Source of the DNA: Paracidovorax citrulli
GTDB lineage: Bacteria; Pseudomonadota; Gammaproteobacteria; Burkholderiales; Burkholderiaceae_C
DNA length: 64,000 bases
Direction of reading: 5' to 3'
NCBI RefSeq assembly: GCF_900100305.1
Contig: NZ_FNEY01000019.1
Span: forward strand, 1-64,000
Shown here: piece after piece, positions 60,609 to 64,000 of the stretch
How the letters are laid out: each line of letters begins with the position of its first letter
Numbering within the stretch: the stretch's first letter is position 1
The notes under the pieces: model-generated
What the model was told of the DNA's origin: nothing
The model's database searches: none
The model's input: the letters and a program-made list of their open reading frames with translations, nothing else
Made by a program: the position numbers and the translations under genes

Positions 60609-62609
60609 TCAGCGGCGCAGCGAAATGGCAGCGTCCGTCGCTGTCAGGTAGCCCACTGCGGCCGAGAAGCGGTTGTTGTAGTTCTTGCGCACCAGCGGGT
60701 CGAGCGTGTCCTTGACCTTGCCGTGGACCGACTGCCAGTCGCCCGGGTGCTGGAAGTTGCTCATGATGTAGGTCCAGCCGTTGATGCTGTCCACCGCGTG
60801 CAGGCCGGTGGATTCGGCGCCGGCCGGGGTGGAGAGCACGCGGCTGAGCGTTTTCGTGTCCACGTTGTACGCCCACAGGAAATTGTTGACGTGGTCGGTC
60901 GTGTCCTCGCCGATGAACAGCGTGCGCATGCCTTCCGAGAACTTGATGTTGTCGGGGCTCGCGATCTTGTCGGGGTGGGCCGTGTTGCCCAGAGCGTCTG
61001 CTGCGATGTCTTCACCCATCAGCAGCACGCGGGACTGCTTGGGCACCCAGTCGCTGTCGATGGCGTTGCCGGCGCTGTCCTTCTGGCCGCCGGCCAGATC
61101 GTGGGCCAGGATGCCGCCCGCGTTGACGCGCCTGGGGAAGGCCACATTGTGCGATTCCACGTAGCCATTGCCGCCGACCACCATGGAGTCGCGGATGCTG
61201 GAGACCACGGAATAAGCCACCTTGTCGCGCACGTTCACCGTCACGCCTTCGCTCTTGGTGAGCGCCAGGCTGCCGCCCACCAGGGCTGCGTAGCGGTGCG
61301 TTTCCAGGAAGGCGGCGGCCTTTTCCATGCCGGGCTTCAGACGCACCCAGCAGTTGTTGTTCTTGTTCAGCATGATCCGCGTGTAGCTCGGATCGTTCGG
61401 GTTGGTCGTGGTGGAGTCCATGATGTCTGTCGGCTTGATGCCGCTGTTGATCATGGCCTCGATCTCTGCGCTGGTCGCGCTGCCCAGCCTGATCCACTGC
61501 ATGGCGGCCGTGCTGGTATCGGTGAGCTTTTCGGTCCAGTGCGCGACATAGAGCGTGCCCGAGGACAGGTCGCGCGCCTTGTCTGCCACGAACATGAACC
61601 AGCCGCCGTTGGTGGCATCGTCGCCCATCAGCGCGGTGCGCTCATCGGGCATGACCTGGATCAGTTCGTGCGAGATGCGGCCCAGGCAGTAGTGCTTCCT
61701 GATGCTGCCCGTGCCATCGGGGTTCACGGTCACTTCGGGGATGTGGCCGTAGTGGTAGGGGTTGGCTTTGGAGGCATCGCCGTACAGGTTGGCGCTGAAG
61801 CGGTCGATCTTCACCGTGGTGGCTCCGCCCATGCCCTGGCGGAAGGCGTCGGGCTCGTACTCTTCGCTGGAGAGATGCGTGCCCCAGGGGGAGATGCTGG
61901 CGCCGCAGGTCACCCACAGGCCGTGGACGGCAGAGGTGTCCACATTGTGGTACTTGACCAGCGACAGCCTGCCGGTGGCCGGGTCCTGATCCAACGTCAG
62001 CACGGCGATGGGCGAGGGCAGTTCGGCCCACAGCTGATCGGTTTTGTCGGCGTTGGCCAAGTTGGTGTCGGTGTATTCGAACTGCACCACGGCGAAGACC
62101 GGATTGCCCTTGACGCCGTCCACTTTCGCGTTGGGCACCGTCAGCAGCGAAGTCCCGTCCGGGCAGTCGGAGAAGAACTGGCGCTCCTTGCCGGGCACCG
62201 ACGCGTCGATGATGGGGCGGTTGTTGATGTCGTAGATACCGCCGGCGACGAGGGTGCCGCCCTTGCCATCGGGCACCTTGTCACCGGTCAGGAAGAACGG
62301 CTGGTAGGCCAGCTGGAGCAGGTGGCTGCTGCCGTCGCTGAAATCGACCTTGAGTTGCGAGCCCACCGTGCAACTGGCCATGGCGGCGGCCTGGCTCAGG
62401 TCGGGCGCGGCCATGCCGACGAAGGATGCGGAGGTCATGGTGGCCGTCGGACTGCCATCGCTGCCGCCGCCGCAGCCCGCCAGGGCGGTGGCGGCAAGCG
62501 CGCCGCCGAGGGGCAGCATGGGGGTGCCGGCCAGCAGTTTCAGCAGCGCGCGGCGCTGCAGGGAAGGCGTGGAGGATGCGTCGGAAGGACGTGGGAGTTC
62601 GCGGTCCAT
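60609..62609 (-). CDS. PhoX/DUF839 family phosphatase, predicted Tat lipoprotein
   Basis: The protein is 666 residues from ATG 62609 (MDRELPRPSDASSTPSLQRR); a start at 62645 is also possible. The N terminus has a Tat-like LQRRALLKLLAG segment and a lipobox ALAGCGGG, so export as a folded lipoprotein is likely. PhoX-type signatures follow: VKYHNVDTSAVHGLWVTCGA, SPWGTHLSSEEYEPDAF, HYGHIPEVTVNPDG, FMFVADKARDLSSGTLYVAH, VMPDERTALMGDDATNGGW and PDNIKFSEGMRTLFIGEDT. PhoX enzymes are calcium/iron alkaline phosphatases, though some DUF839 members differ. No Pho box was recognised. Confidence 0.85.
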   Translation of the reverse strand: MDRELPRPSDASSTPSLQRRALLKLLAGTPMLPLGGALAATALAGCGGGSDGSPTATMTSASFVGMAAPDLSQAAAMASCTVGSQLKVDFSDGSSHLLQLAYQPFFLTGDKVPDGKGGTLVAGGIYDINNRPIIDASVPGKERQFFSDCPDGTSLLTVPNAKVDGVKGNPVFAVVQFEYTDTNLANADKTDQLWAELPSPIAVLTLDQDPATGRLSLVKYHNVDTSAVHGLWVTCGASISPWGTHLSSEEYEPDAFRQGMGGATTVKIDRFSANLYGDASKANPYHYGHIPEVTVNPDGTGSIRKHYCLGRISHELIQVMPDERTALMGDDATNGGWFMFVADKARDLSSGTLYVAHWTEKLTDTSTAAMQWIRLGSATSAEIEAMINSGIKPTDIMDSTTTNPNDPSYTRIMLNKNNNCWVRLKPGMEKAAAFLETHRYAALVGGSLALTKSEGVTVNVRDKVAYSVVSSIRDSMVVGGNGYVESHNVAFPRRVNAGGILAHDLAGGQKDSAGNAIDSDWVPKQSRVLLMGEDIAADALGNTAHPDKIASPDNIKFSEGMRTLFIGEDTTDHVNNFLWAYNVDTKTLSRVLSTPAGAESTGLHAVDSINGWTYIMSNFQHPGDWQSVHGKVKDTLDPLVRKNYNNRFSAAVGYLTATDAAISLRR

Positions 62610-62888
62610 GGATTCTGTTGTAGATCGTTTCAGTGGGGATGCCATTCACCCGGCGCCATGGAAAAAAAAGCATGGAAGCGGATGAGCTGGGAATGTTCGC
62701 CGGGATCGGTGACTCGACAGTGACAGCGCACAGGTGCCGCCCGGGATGCCTTCGGCGCCCATCCCTCCGTACCGCTTAGGCTCCGGCATTCGGTCGCGGC
62801 ATATCATCGGCAACGCCCCTGCGCGTGCTATCCATCCCGCTGCGCGGCACCGGCCGCGACCCGGGCATGACAAAAGGAGACATGTTCC

Positions 62889-63854
62889 ATGCGATTGAAA
62901 TCCTGCGCGGCCGCGGCGCTGCTGGCCCTGTCGGGCGCCGCCTCGGCCGCCTGGCCCGACAAGCCCATCACCCTCGTCGTTCCCTTTCCCCCGGGCCAGG
63001 CCACGGACATCTTCGCGCGCGCCCTGGCGGAGAAGCTCGGCGCGCGCCTCGGCCAGCCGCTGGTGGTGGACAACAAGGCCGGTGCCGGCAGCAACATCGG
63101 CACCGAGCAGGTGGTGCGCTCGAAGCCCGACGGCTACACCCTGGTGATGGCGGGCAGCGCGATGGCGGTGAACCAGACGCTCTACCGCAAGGTGAATTTC
63201 GACCCGCGCAAGGACCTGCAGGGCATCAGCCTGGTCGCCAAGGTGCCGCTGGTGTTCCTCGCGAACCCGGGCTCGGGTATCCGCAGCATGCAGGATCTGG
63301 TGGCCCGGGCACGGGCCGAGCCCGGCAAGCTGAGCTATGCGAGCGCGGGCATCGGCGGCACGCAGCACCTGAGCGCCGAGATGGTGAAGGCGCGCGCCCG
63401 CATCGAGATCGAACACATTCCCTACAAGGGCAGCGGTCCCGCGCAGGCCGACTTCCTGGGCGGGCAGGTGCCGCTGATGGTGGATTCGGTCACGGCGGGC
63501 CTGGCGAACATCCAGGCCGGCAAGGCCGTGCCGCTGGGCGTGACCTCCGCCACGCGCACCAGCCAATTGCCCCAGGTGCCCACGATCGCCGAGAGCGGCC
63601 TGCCGGAGTTGAAGGGCTTCGAGGCCGTGGGCTGGCTGGGGCTGATGGCGCCCAGGGGCACGCCCCGGCCCGTGGTGGATCGCCTGAACCGCGAGGTGGT
63701 GGACATCCTGAACAGCCCGGACATGCAGAAGTTCATCCGCGACCGCGGCTCCGAACCCGCGCCGACCACGCCCGAGGCGATGGACCAGTTCGTCGCCAGC
63801 GAGATCGTGGAGTGGGGCAAGGCAGTGAAGCAGTCCGGCGCCGCGGTGGATTGA
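62889..63854 (+). CDS. Bug-family tripartite tricarboxylate transporter substrate receptor
   Basis: The protein is 321 residues with a short signal peptide (about 1-22, ending [10 protein letters not shown]). Bug signatures are [40 protein letters not shown] and [20 protein letters not shown]. Its ligand is unknown and there is no membrane component nearby. It is preceded by CAAAAGGAGA at a good distance. It has the same plan as the 18015 paralogue but is clearly divergent in sequence. Confidence 0.92.
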   Translation: MRLKSCAAAALLALSGAASAAWPDKPITLVVPFPPGQATDIFARALAEKLGARLGQPLVVDNKAGAGSNIGTEQVVRSKPDGYTLVMAGSAMAVNQTLYRKVNFDPRKDLQGISLVAKVPLVFLANPGSGIRSMQDLVARARAEPGKLSYASAGIGGTQHLSAEMVKARARIEIEHIPYKGSGPAQADFLGGQVPLMVDSVTAGLANIQAGKAVPLGVTSATRTSQLPQVPTIAESGLPELKGFEAVGWLGLMAPRGTPRPVVDRLNREVVDILNSPDMQKFIRDRGSEPAPTTPEAMDQFVASEIVEWGKAVKQSGAAVD

Positions 63855-63896
63855 CGGCGCCTGCTCGGCACGGAGGAACGTCGCTGGCGTGCCTTC

Positions 63897-64000
63897 TCAC
63901 GGAGTTTCCGTGCAGGGTGCCTTGGGCATGTGGGCCTGCAGCTGGCGCAGCGCGCCGCAGAGCCGCTGCGACCGGGTCGTGGCCGCAGGCCCTTGCGCCT
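63897..64000 (-). CDS. C-terminal end of a minus-strand gene cut by the window edge
   Basis: Read on the minus strand from the window end, an open frame gives AQGPAATTRSQRLCGALRQL, then QAHMPKAPCTETP and a TGA stop at 63897-63899. It looks protein-like, but only 34 residues are visible. Its product cannot be named. Confidence 0.35.
   Translation of the reverse strand, partial: AQGPAATTRSQRLCGALRQLQAHMPKAPCTETP

Overview
The window looks like a chromosomal segment of a betaproteobacterium of the family Comamonadaceae, most likely Acidovorax or Paracidovorax. The grounds are high GC, two Bug-type solute receptors, the gene order iscR-iscS-iscU-iscA-hscB-hscA-fdx followed by dnaQ and tRNA-Val, and a pyruvate dehydrogenase operon whose E3 carries its own lipoyl domain. 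The genus is inferred from gene content and protein character, not from a database match.

Layout. 1-2981 is a decayed prophage: a truncated terminase small subunit joined in frame to an Rz-like spanin, a nested Rz1 broken by two compensating frameshifts, a low-GC membrane protein of unknown function, and a frameshifted Ala/Pro-rich virion-type gene. 3135-7037 is a stress cluster (CsbD, a small membrane protein, a KGG-repeat protein, two ferritin-like proteins). It is followed by a 1535-residue CheB-CheR-PAS-kinase-receiver hybrid (7086-11693). 11915-15407 holds hslR, a PQQ-type sugar dehydrogenase lipoprotein and an isolated amidase-effector/immunity-like pair whose effector frame is broken near its start. 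15538-21809 is a LysR regulator divergent from a D-amino-acid catabolism operon (dsdA, Bug receptor, amidase, FAD D-amino-acid dehydrogenase). 21831-32428 is mixed housekeeping: YjfB-like, a pyridine nucleotide-disulfide oxidoreductase, YigZ, azurin, a chemoreceptor, YgiQ radical SAM protein, a CoA-transferase and an aromatic aminotransferase.

32533-41466 runs uvrB, the complete isc operon, dnaQ and two identical tRNA-Val(CAC) genes. A good match to a type 1 IscR operator lies over the iscR promoter, and a terminator-like hairpin separates iscA from hscB. 41604-46952 contains an acetylpolyamine-amidohydrolase/FAD-oxidase pair, the ElaB-YqjE-YqjK-like membrane operon, and divergent pyrD and rpiA. 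47010-53963 (minus strand) holds a DUF4124-glutaredoxin protein, oligopeptidase A, folD and a two-component system. That system is divergent from aceE-aceF-lpdA (54130-60443). The window ends with a PhoX-type phosphatase, a second Bug receptor, and the tail of a minus-strand gene cut by the window edge.

Most of the window is ordinary core genome. The accessory signals are the prophage relic, the effector/immunity pair, the D-amino-acid operon and possibly the stress cluster with its giant hybrid kinase. No CRISPR array, complete insertion sequence or intact new system was recognised.
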